Shown here piece after piece: positions 17,568 through 24,711 of a stretch of DNA of 64,000 bases (position 1 is the first letter of the stretch; the number at the start of each line of letters is the position of its first letter). The DNA lies in the NCBI GenBank assembly GCA_016872605.1, contig VGZI01000010.1, forward strand, positions 1 through 64,000, read 5' to 3'. Below the pieces are notes generated by a model. That model ran no database searches. It was not told the DNA's origin and was given only the letters and a program-made list of their open reading frames with translations. This DNA is from Planctomycetota bacterium. Lineage in GTDB: Bacteria; Planctomycetota; Planctomycetia; Gemmatales; Gemmataceae. A program made the position numbers and the translations under genes.

Positions 17568-18080
17568 ATGGTCATCTGGCTTATCGGCCTGTCGGGGGCC
17601 GGCAAGACAACGATCGGCGCCGAGTTGGTGCGTCAGCTCCGGCCTCGAATTGCCAACCTCGTCTTCGTCGACGGCGATGCGATCCGTGAAGTATGGGGTG
17701 ACAGTCCCGGGCACGACATCGCCGGGCGCCAGGTGAATGCGGCTCGAGCCTCGCGGCTCTGCGCAATGCTGGACTCGCAGGGCATCCACGCGGTCGCCGC
17801 TATCCTATCGATCTTCCCCGAATGGCAGGCCTGGAACCGGCAGCATTTCTCGAGCTATTTCGAGGTGTTTCTTGACACGCCGATGGACGTGTTGGAGCGG
17901 CGTGATCACAAAGGTCTGTATGCCGCCGCCCGGCGGGGCGAGATGAAAAACGTTGTGGGGGTCGACATACCTTTTCCTCGGCCGCCACGACCTGATCTCG
18001 TACTGGCGCCGCCGGCGGTCCTGGAGCCACCGCACGCTATTGTCGATCGGATTCTGACCCGCTTGCCAGCCATTACATGA
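17568..18080 (+). CDS. APS-kinase-like CDP-amidate 3'-kinase (Cj1415-type)
   Basis: A 170-residue P-loop kinase with Walker A GLSGAGKTT (K13), FVDGDAIREVWG near 35 and the family block RRDHKGLYAAARRGEMKN. NVVGVDIPFPRP follows where true APS kinases have the FTGIDSPYE-type stretch. In C. jejuni the homologue phosphorylates the 3' position of CDP-amidate to give 3'-phosphocytidine-5'-diphosphoramidate. No ATP sulfurylase gene (cysD, cysN or sat) is in the window, so a sulfate-activation role is less likely. It starts 4 nt after the previous stop and overlaps the next gene (ATGA). Confidence 0.82.
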   Translation: MVIWLIGLSGAGKTTIGAELVRQLRPRIANLVFVDGDAIREVWGDSPGHDIAGRQVNAARASRLCAMLDSQGIHAVAAILSIFPEWQAWNRQHFSSYFEVFLDTPMDVLERRDHKGLYAAARRGEMKNVVGVDIPFPRPPRPDLVLAPPAVLEPPHAIVDRILTRLPAIT

Positions 18081-18658
18081 CCGAATACCCGTATGGACAG
18101 CGCGATCTGTTCGCCGAGCCGGAGACGTATTTTTTCGCCAAGTGCCACCAGCGTGACTATCTTGCCGCCTGGCGGGCGAGCCGCGATCGTTTCCTAGCCA
18201 GCCTCGTCGCCCGCGCACGGCAGCAGTCGGCTATTTGCGCTTCGTGCCAGCCTGCTCTACCCGGCAGTTTCGCGCTTGCCGAACGGATTTCCGTGGCGTT
18301 CGAGGAACTACGACTTGGCACCATGGACGCGGCCGACTTTGCGAGTGCAATCGAACCCTTCGTCGTGAAATACGAGGTGTTCAAGCGCCTGTTCGAACAC
18401 TATTCGGCGGACGGCAAACGGGACCCGCGATCGCTGCCGGCATCGCTCGCCACCTACGTCCTGTTCGCGCAGTGCCTCGCTGCGCTGGCGCAACGAACGG
18501 GCTCGCTCAAGCATCTGTCGACGCTGCTCAAGCTCTGCGACGCGCTCGCCTCGCAATCGCCAGCAAGTTTTTCCGCAGCGGACGCACAAACCCTGAGCAA
18601 CGTGATCGAGACCGAACGATTCCTCGTCGAGCGCCTGGCAATGCAATGCGCCGCCTAA
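18077..18658 (+). CDS. hypothetical helical protein in the phosphoramidate cassette
   Basis: A 193-residue protein I do not recognise. It starts MTEYPYGQRDLFAEPETYFF and is predicted from composition to be almost entirely helical. It has one close cysteine pair, CASC, near residue 54, and no transmembrane segment or signal peptide. It is coupled to the kinase upstream (ATGA), and its last 13 bases contain the ATG of the formyltransferase-like gene. The tight insertion between pathway genes suggests an accessory or carrier-binding role, but nothing in the sequence shows one. Confidence 0.7.
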   Translation: MTEYPYGQRDLFAEPETYFFAKCHQRDYLAAWRASRDRFLASLVARARQQSAICASCQPALPGSFALAERISVAFEELRLGTMDAADFASAIEPFVVKYEVFKRLFEHYSADGKRDPRSLPASLATYVLFAQCLAALAQRTGSLKHLSTLLKLCDALASQSPASFSAADAQTLSNVIETERFLVERLAMQCAA

Positions 18659-19380
18659 CCGATGTGGCCATGCTCTGCGCGCCGACCTGGCGCTCGCGGG
18701 CCTATGCGCAGTGCTTTGCAGCGCTGGATGTTTGGCCGGCACTGGTCGTTTATCTGCCCGGGCACGAGCCCGATTGGGACGGGGCGCCCGTCGTCGAGGT
18801 CGACCTCGGGCAGACCGATGGACCGATTCGGTTCCAGCCGGCGACGACCGCGCAACAGGTTTTTTCGGGTGCGGGGGTCGAGACCCTGATGTCGCCTGCG
18901 ACGGACATCAATCAGCCATCGGTGCGAGGTCTACTGCGCGACCTGCCGCAGCCCGTGGTGCTCTATTCCGGTCCGGGCGGACTCATCCTACGGGAACCGA
19001 CGCTCTCGATCGGCAAACGCTATCTGCACGTCCATGGCGGGTATGCGCCGCAATACCGCGGTAGCACCGCCTTCTACTACAGCATCCTGCGGCAAGGCAC
19101 CATCGGCGCGACCGCGCTGTGGTTGGACTCCCGGATCGATACCGGGCCCATCCTTTTGCGTCGGAGTTACCCGGTACCGAAGGGCGTGGAGGTCGATCGC
19201 GTCCTCGATCCCTTAGTCCGGAGCGACGTGTTGCGTCAGGTGCTGATCGAGCGGCTGCGTAGTGGTGGCTTCTCCGCCGGCAAGCCGAGCGAAGATGAAG
19301 CGGCCGAGACGTTTCACGTTATCCATCCGGTGCTCAAGCACCTCGCCCTTGGCCGCTGCGGCCTGGTGGACCGACCGTGA
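18646..19380 (+). CDS. formyltransferase-like protein with atypical catalytic motif
   Basis: A 244-residue protein starting at ATG 18646 inside the end of the preceding gene; the frame is open upstream, but that part is antisense-free coding sequence of its neighbour. The core YLHVHGGYAPQYRGST and SRIDTGPILLRR match the folate-dependent formyltransferase fold (Fmt, PurN, sugar N-formyltransferases). The catalytic histidine H130 and aspartate D165 are present, but the usual asparagine two residues before the histidine is H128. It is also shorter than Fmt and lacks its C-terminal domain. It may formylate an amino sugar or use another one-carbon or carbamoyl donor. Substrate unknown. Confidence 0.7.
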   Translation: MRRLTDVAMLCAPTWRSRAYAQCFAALDVWPALVVYLPGHEPDWDGAPVVEVDLGQTDGPIRFQPATTAQQVFSGAGVETLMSPATDINQPSVRGLLRDLPQPVVLYSGPGGLILREPTLSIGKRYLHVHGGYAPQYRGSTAFYYSILRQGTIGATALWLDSRIDTGPILLRRSYPVPKGVEVDRVLDPLVRSDVLRQVLIERLRSGGFSAGKPSEDEAAETFHVIHPVLKHLALGRCGLVDRP

Positions 19381-20153
19381 GGGCGACGCACCGTTCGCAT
19401 GGCGGCAACCGCGACTACTGGCGGCTGCGTTGGGAGGCGATCGAGGCTGACGGCACGACACTCAACTTGGCGCGTTATCCGGGACGCCACGCGGAGGCAA
19501 CCCTGGCGAGAGCCTCGGGTGCGGTGCTCGAGGCAGGCTGCGGCCCCGGTCGGGTACTGCGATACTACCACGGACAGGGACGCCGCATCGTGGGGCTCGA
19601 TTTCATCGAAGCGCCGCTGCACAAATTGCACGGCGTCGACGACACGCTGCCCCTTTTGGCCGGCGATATCCTGCAGCTGCCGTTTGCCAGCGGCGTTTTC
19701 GGCTGCGTGTTGGCGTTCGGTCTCTATCACAACCTCGAAAACGGCCTAAACGACGCGCTTTCGGAGACGAGACGCGTCCTTCGACATTCCGGCGTGCTTT
19801 GCGCCAGTTTTCGCGCCGACAACCTGCAGAACCGCATTCTCGATGCGCTTTCCGATTCGGACGGCAGTAGTGCAGGGACGCACTTTCACAAGATGAACTA
19901 TACCGAACCGGAAATCCGCCGCTGCTTGAGTGCCGCCGGATTCGCTGTCACCGATCTCGAATACGTCCAGAACATGCCGTTCCTGCACAAGCTCGCATTG
20001 TTGCGGCATCGCCACGATCGTTTTGACGAACACAGTGCCCGAGCGAAGGGCTATCAATTGTCGACGTTGGGCGAAGCGCTGCAGCGAACATCAATGACGT
20101 TGTGGCCGCGCCATTTCTGCAACGTCTACGTCGCGACCGCCACGGCGGTCTGA
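19377..20153 (+). CDS. SAM-dependent methyltransferase (candidate phosphoramidate pathway methyltransferase)
   Basis: A 258-residue class I methyltransferase starting at GTG in a GTGA overlap. Motif I is VLEAGCGPGRVLRYY near 46, the acidic cofactor strand is IVGLDFIEAPL, and a post-motif is VLAFGLYHNLEN. In C. jejuni two methyltransferases (Cj1419, Cj1420) accompany the phosphoramidate genes and produce the O-methyl group. This gene sits in the corresponding relative place, but only one copy is adjacent. Alternative: it methylates a sugar. Methyltransferase identity is firm; the substrate is inference. Confidence 0.78.
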   Translation: MRATHRSHGGNRDYWRLRWEAIEADGTTLNLARYPGRHAEATLARASGAVLEAGCGPGRVLRYYHGQGRRIVGLDFIEAPLHKLHGVDDTLPLLAGDILQLPFASGVFGCVLAFGLYHNLENGLNDALSETRRVLRHSGVLCASFRADNLQNRILDALSDSDGSSAGTHFHKMNYTEPEIRRCLSAAGFAVTDLEYVQNMPFLHKLALLRHRHDRFDEHSARAKGYQLSTLGEALQRTSMTLWPRHFCNVYVATATAV

Positions 20154-20172
20154 TCCATCCAAAGGTCCCGCC

Positions 20173-21096
20173 GTGACGCCTGTCCAACACTATGTCTTTA
20201 CGGTCTTTACCGGCCGCGGCGGTGGCGCGCAGACCACCGCGTTTCTCAATCGCACGGTTCCTGGCTGTTGGGCGGCCAACGAGTTCCCCGAGTACGTCCC
20301 TACCCTGCCCGGTCGCCTCGGGAGATGGCAGCACCGCTTCCATCGCCGGTTCATCGAGACTCACGAGTTGCTCGGCCGGGGCGAGGTCATCAAGGCATTC
20401 GTGCGCGGCGACGACGACTACATCGAAAAGGTCGTGCGTCGGCGAATGAAGCTCGTCGAAGAAGAAGCGGCTCGCCGCGGCGCCACGATCTATGTCGACG
20501 TCACTAAATTCTTTGCCCGCGGTCTGCACCGCGGGATCATCCGCACTATCCCCCGGTTCTCGCTGCTGTTCATGGTGAGGAATCCGCTCACCAACATGCG
20601 CAGCTTCCTAAACCGCCGGAAAAACTTCCCTCTTGACAACAATCGCCCGGGCGACCGCTGCAACGTCCTGCGCCTCGACGACGCCGACATGGAGAAGGGC
20701 GAACTTTATCTATGGATGTGGTGCGAGCTGCACTTGCGGTTTCAGGAACTCGCCCGACTGCCGAACGTCGAGCGTACAGCGACGATCCGCACGGAAGCGA
20801 TGAACGATGCGAACGTCTGGCGGCACACGCTCGACGGGCTGCACCTTCCCCATTTGGGAATCGAGATTGCGCCGCCCCCCAATCGAAATGTCGCCTTGGG
20901 CTACGGCGAGACCCAGGTCTCCGCGGATGACGCCCGACTGTTCGAAAGGTTCGTGCGGAGGCTACCGGTCGACGTGCGGCGCCGACTCACCTATCTGGAC
21001 GATTTCGATCCGTGGCAATCGGTCGAGAAAAAACAAGGCAGCACGCCCGCGCCAGCAACGGGTACGGTTGCCAAGCAATTGGGAGCATCATCGTGA
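20173..21096 (+). CDS. sulfotransferase-fold protein, candidate phosphoramidyl transferase
   Basis: A 307-residue protein starting at GTG 20173. The N-terminus carries a P-loop-like 5'-phosphosulfate-binding motif (FTGRGGGAQTT, residues 12-22). LLFMVRNPLTNMRSF (R136, S144) matches the 3'-phosphate-binding element of PAPS-dependent sulfotransferases. No PAPS-producing genes are present, but the four genes at 13777-18080 should make a 3'-phosphonucleotide donor of similar shape. I therefore suggest it may transfer phosphoramidate rather than sulfate to the glycan. No signal peptide, so a cytoplasmic acceptor is expected. Fold assignment moderate; donor is inference. Confidence 0.65.
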   Translation: MTPVQHYVFTVFTGRGGGAQTTAFLNRTVPGCWAANEFPEYVPTLPGRLGRWQHRFHRRFIETHELLGRGEVIKAFVRGDDDYIEKVVRRRMKLVEEEAARRGATIYVDVTKFFARGLHRGIIRTIPRFSLLFMVRNPLTNMRSFLNRRKNFPLDNNRPGDRCNVLRLDDADMEKGELYLWMWCELHLRFQELARLPNVERTATIRTEAMNDANVWRHTLDGLHLPHLGIEIAPPPNRNVALGYGETQVSADDARLFERFVRRLPVDVRRRLTYLDDFDPWQSVEKKQGSTPAPATGTVAKQLGASS

Positions 21097-22118
21097 CCAT
21101 GGATTTCGACAACAAGGTCATCCTCGTCACCGGAGGAACGGGCTCATTCGGACAGAAGTTCATCGAGGTGCTGTTGAACCGTTTTCGGCCTCGCAAAGTG
21201 ATTGTCTTCTCGCGCGACGAGTCCAAGCAGTTCGACATGCGGCAGCGCCCGGCGTTCCGGGACAACGGATCGCTGCGCTACTTTATCGGTGATGTGCGCG
21301 ACGTCGAGCGGCTGGAGATGGCGTTTCGCGACGTTGATTATGTGGTTCACGCCGCCGCTCTCAAACACGTTCCGGTCGCCGAGTACAATCCGTTCGAGTG
21401 TATTCGCACCAACGTGCACGGCGCGGAAAACGTGGTAACGGCGGCGATCCGTACCGGCGTCAAGCACGTAATCGCGTTGTCGACAGACAAAGCCGCCAAC
21501 CCGATCAACCTCTACGGCGCGAGCAAACTCGCCTCCGACAAAATTTTCGTCGCCGCCAAGTGGCTGGTCGGGGCCAGCAATCGACCCAGCTTTTCCGTGG
21601 TGCGCTACGGCAACGTCATCGGTTCGCGCGGCAGCGTCGTCCTGCACTTCAAGGAGCTCATCGACGAAGGCGCGACGAGCTTGCCAATCACCGACCCGCG
21701 CATGACGCGCTTCTGGATCACCCTCGAGCAAGGGGTCGACTTTGTACTGTCGTGCTTCGGGATGATGCAGGGAGGCGAGATTTTCGTACCGAAGATTCCG
21801 AGCATGCGGGTCGTCGACGTAGCCCGGACCATGGCACCGAACCTGGCGACCCACGTCATCGGAATCCGCCCCGGCGAAAAGCTGCATGAGGTCTTGATTA
21901 CCGAGGAGGATGCGCGCACGACACTGCAGCTTCCGGATCGGTACGTGATCCGCCCCATGCTGTACGGGGAACAGCGGCATTACCACGCCGACGAGAAGCC
22001 GCTGCCCGAGGGCTTCCGTTACGCCAGCGACAACAACGATGAGTGGCTGAGCGCGAGCGCGCTGCAAGCGGTACTGCCGCCTTCGCTTTCCGTCAGCCGG
22101 CGCCTGGTGGCGGAGTAG
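21093..22118 (+). CDS. pseB: UDP-N-acetylglucosamine 4,6-dehydratase (inverting), PseB
   Basis: A 341-residue extended SDR. GTG 21093 overlaps the upstream TGA and has GGGAG seven bases before it; ATG 21099 is the alternative. It has NAD motif VTGGTGSFGQKF, the PseB-typical HAAALKHVPVAEYNP, NLYGASKLASDK with active-site Y and K, and a C-terminal GIRPGEKLHEVL. These blocks match PseB rather than FnlA, which lacks the HVPVAEYNP form. PseB converts UDP-GlcNAc to UDP-2-acetamido-2,6-dideoxy-arabino-4-hexulose, the first step of pseudaminic acid synthesis. NeuB and CMP-sugar synthetase genes follow downstream. Confidence 0.9.
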   Translation: MTMDFDNKVILVTGGTGSFGQKFIEVLLNRFRPRKVIVFSRDESKQFDMRQRPAFRDNGSLRYFIGDVRDVERLEMAFRDVDYVVHAAALKHVPVAEYNPFECIRTNVHGAENVVTAAIRTGVKHVIALSTDKAANPINLYGASKLASDKIFVAAKWLVGASNRPSFSVVRYGNVIGSRGSVVLHFKELIDEGATSLPITDPRMTRFWITLEQGVDFVLSCFGMMQGGEIFVPKIPSMRVVDVARTMAPNLATHVIGIRPGEKLHEVLITEEDARTTLQLPDRYVIRPMLYGEQRHYHADEKPLPEGFRYASDNNDEWLSASALQAVLPPSLSVSRRLVAE

Positions 22119-22124
22119 CGGTTC

Positions 22125-22958
22125 TTGATCGTCGTCGTCACCGGGAGCACCGGGTTGCTTGGGCCGTATATCTGCGAGGCGATAGCGGGGCGTCATCGCG
22201 TGGAGGCGATCTCCCGGCATGGCCCGCATCGTTGCGACTTAACCGATCCGGCAGCCACGCGTCGAACCCTCCACGACATCGGCGCGTCAGCCATCGTCCA
22301 TGCCGCCGCCCTCACCGACGTCGACCAATGCGAACGCGACCCGAACGGGGCTGACCGCAGCAACCGGCTCGTGGTGGCGAACGTCGTCGCCGCCTTGGCC
22401 GAGAACGTACGCTGCATCTACATCTCGACCGATCAGGTCTATCCTGACCGAGCCGGTCCGCACCTCGAAGGTGGCGAGGCACCCGTCAACGCCTACGGCC
22501 GAAGCAAGCTGGCCGGGGAGGCCGAAGCCCTCAAGCATCCTGACACGCTCGTGTTGCGTACCAACTTATTCGGACCATCGCGGAGCGTACACCGGCGAAG
22601 CTTGAGCGATTTCGTGGTCGACGGATTGCGCGGTGGAAAACCCATCACCCTGTTCAGGGACTCTCTGTTTTCACCGCTGCATATGGCAACGCTTGCAAGC
22701 CTGATCGCGGAACTTCTCGAGACCGAAGCACGCGGTGTCTTCAACCTTGGATGCCGCGAAGGAACGTCGAAAGCGGAGTTCGGCCTTGCGGTTGCCCGTC
22801 ACCTCGGACTTTCCATCAGCAGCGCGCGCGTCGGCACGTCCGAATCAATACCGGGGCGCGCTCCGCGGCCCCACGACCTGAGGATGGAGAATGGTCGGGC
22901 CGAAGCCCTCCTTGGTCGGGCATTACCGACGCTGGAAGAGGAAATACGCAAGCTATGA
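22125..22958 (+). CDS. RmlD-like sugar reductase (SDR)
   Basis: A 277-residue protein starting at TTG 22125; the cofactor motif VVVTGSTGLLG begins at residue 3, so the start cannot be much later. It has IVHAAALTDVDQCE, CIYISTDQVYPD and active-site YGRSK. Length and blocks match dTDP-4-dehydrorhamnose reductase-like proteins. Lying between PseB and NeuB, it probably reduces a keto group of the nucleotide sugar or acts after PseB in a variant pathway. ATGA overlap with NeuB indicates coupling. Confidence 0.82.
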   Translation: MIVVVTGSTGLLGPYICEAIAGRHRVEAISRHGPHRCDLTDPAATRRTLHDIGASAIVHAAALTDVDQCERDPNGADRSNRLVVANVVAALAENVRCIYISTDQVYPDRAGPHLEGGEAPVNAYGRSKLAGEAEALKHPDTLVLRTNLFGPSRSVHRRSLSDFVVDGLRGGKPITLFRDSLFSPLHMATLASLIAELLETEARGVFNLGCREGTSKAEFGLAVARHLGLSISSARVGTSESIPGRAPRPHDLRMENGRAEALLGRALPTLEEEIRKL

Positions 22959-24025
22959 CGCGGGAGTTGCACATCGGCCGTCATATCATTGGACTAAGTC
23001 GCCCGACTTACATGATTGCCGATATCGCCGCCAATCACGACGGCGATCTCGAGCGCGCCAAGGATCTGGTGTTCCTCTGCGCCGAAGCCGGGGCGAACGC
23101 GGCGAAGTTCCAGAATTTTCGGGCCGAGACCATCGTGTCGGACTATGGCTTCGCGACGATGGGAAGCCGGCAGTCCCACCAGTCGACATGGGGGAAAAGC
23201 GTCTTCGAAGTATACCGGGATGCCTCGATCCCGGTGCACTGGGCCCACACGCTACGCGAGACATGCGATGCGGCCGGCATCGACTATTTCACGGCTCCCT
23301 ACGATCTCGAACTCATTCCAGAATTGTCGCCCTATGTTTGCGCCTGGAAGCTCGGCTCCGGTGACATCACCTGGCATGACAACATCGAACGCCTGGCACG
23401 CGACGGAAAACCGCTGCTAATGGCAACAGGCGCCGCCGAAATCGACGAGGTGCGGATGGCCGTCGACGTAGCGCGGCGGCACACGGACGATATCGTGCTG
23501 ATGCAATGCAACACCAACTACACTGCATCGGTCGAAAACTTTCATCACATTAGCCTGAACGTCCTGAAGACTTATGCGCGGGAGTTCCCGGATCTGATCC
23601 TCGGTCTCTCCGACCACACGCCGGGCCACGCGACGGTGCTTGGCGCTGTCGCGCTCGGCGCCCGCGCGGTTGAGAAGCATTTCACCGACGACCCCGAGCG
23701 TTTCGGCCCGGACCACAAGTTCTCCATGGATCCGGTGAGCTGGCGCGAGATGGTGTTACGGACGCGCGAGTTGGAGGCGGCCCTCGGATCGGAGACCAAG
23801 CGCGTTATGGACAACGAGCAGGAAACCGTAGTGCTGCAGCGCCGCGCGGTGCGGGCGGCGCAGCCAATAAAGGCCGGTGCTGCTATACGGGCCGCGGACT
23901 TGACCGTCCTGCGTCCGTGCCCGCGCGACGCCCTGCCGCCCTACCGCCTCAGCTACGTGATCGGCCGGGTCGCCCGACACGATATTCCATCCGGAGAGTG
24001 CGTCCGCCTGTCCGACCTGCTGTGA
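22955..24025 (+). CDS. neuB: NeuB-family nonulosonic acid synthase
   Basis: A 356-residue protein starting at ATG 22955 in an ATGA overlap. The TIM-barrel part starts MIADIAANHDGDLERA (PEP and metal binding), then KLGSGDITW, LGLSDHTPGH and VEKHFTDD, all NeuB landmarks. The C-terminal SAF (antifreeze-like) domain runs from about 285 to the end. It condenses PEP with a six-carbon amino sugar to give a nine-carbon nonulosonate (sialic, pseudaminic or legionaminic type). It lies beside PseB, but whether the product is pseudaminic acid is not provable here. Confidence 0.92.
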   Translation: MTRELHIGRHIIGLSRPTYMIADIAANHDGDLERAKDLVFLCAEAGANAAKFQNFRAETIVSDYGFATMGSRQSHQSTWGKSVFEVYRDASIPVHWAHTLRETCDAAGIDYFTAPYDLELIPELSPYVCAWKLGSGDITWHDNIERLARDGKPLLMATGAAEIDEVRMAVDVARRHTDDIVLMQCNTNYTASVENFHHISLNVLKTYAREFPDLILGLSDHTPGHATVLGAVALGARAVEKHFTDDPERFGPDHKFSMDPVSWREMVLRTRELEAALGSETKRVMDNEQETVVLQRRAVRAAQPIKAGAAIRAADLTVLRPCPRDALPPYRLSYVIGRVARHDIPSGECVRLSDLL

Positions 24026-24711
24026 ACGTTGCGATCGTCATTCCCGCGCTTAACGAAGCGGCGACCATTGCCCAGGTAGTGCGGTCGGTTTCAGTCCACG
24101 GCAACGCTATCGTCGTCGACGATGGTTCGACCGACGCGACGGGCGATGCCGCACGTGCGGCGGGCGCGAGCGTGGTTCGTCATCCTGAGAACCGGGGTTA
24201 CGATGCAGCGATCGATAGTGGATTCCGGGCGGCGCAAGAGGCCGGCGCCGAGCTCGTCATCACGTTCGATGCCGACGGCCAGCACAGCGCGGCGACGCTG
24301 GCGAAGATGATATCCCTGGCCGAGGCCGGCCAGATCGACATGGTCCTGGGTATTCGCCCGACAGCGGCCCGCTTCGGCGAGCAACTGTTCAACCTCTACG
24401 TACGTCGCCGGTTCGGCGTTGCCGACATTCTCTGTGGGCTCAAAGCTTACCGAATGCATCTATATAGCGCCTATGGTCCGTTCGACCGAGAACGCTCGGT
24501 CGGCACCCGACTCGCGCTCGATGCGTTGCGCGGCGGTGTCAGGACGGCCACGGTGGCTGTGCCGATTACGAACCGTGCGGATCATCCACGGATGGGCACA
24601 AGCCGGCGTGCCAACGCGCGAATCGTCGCTGCACTCGCTCGGGCGATCGGAGCCGATCTTCGTAGTTCTTGGCGGGCCTTGACCGGAAATTCGGCGCGGA
24701 GGGCACCATGA
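24022..24711 (+). CDS. family 2 glycosyltransferase (DPM1-like)
   Basis: A 229-residue GT-A protein starting at GTG 24022 (GTGA overlap with neuB). It has AIVIPALNEAATIAQVV, VVDDGSTDATGDAA and ITFDADGQHSAATL with the DxD-like metal site DADG. It lacks C-terminal membrane helices, unlike GtrB-type enzymes. It resembles polyprenyl-phosphate or nucleotide-sugar GT2 enzymes. It likely builds or primes the glycan; the donor is unknown. Overlaps the next gene (ATGA). Confidence 0.85.
   Translation: MNVAIVIPALNEAATIAQVVRSVSVHGNAIVVDDGSTDATGDAARAAGASVVRHPENRGYDAAIDSGFRAAQEAGAELVITFDADGQHSAATLAKMISLAEAGQIDMVLGIRPTAARFGEQLFNLYVRRRFGVADILCGLKAYRMHLYSAYGPFDRERSVGTRLALDALRGGVRTATVAVPITNRADHPRMGTSRRANARIVAALARAIGADLRSSWRALTGNSARRAP

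Noticed and set aside
13777-18080. Reading the block as gluconeogenic PEP synthase plus sulfate activation (APS kinase)
   Set aside because: The four genes are coupled in the order known for phosphoramidate synthesis, no ATP sulfurylase is present, and a metabolic PEP synthase has no reason to sit with a C26 hydrolase and a cytidylyltransferase.
21144-22229. Long open frame of 361 codons on the minus strand
   Set aside because: It is antisense to pseB, whose motifs are clear; the mirrored frame has no family features.
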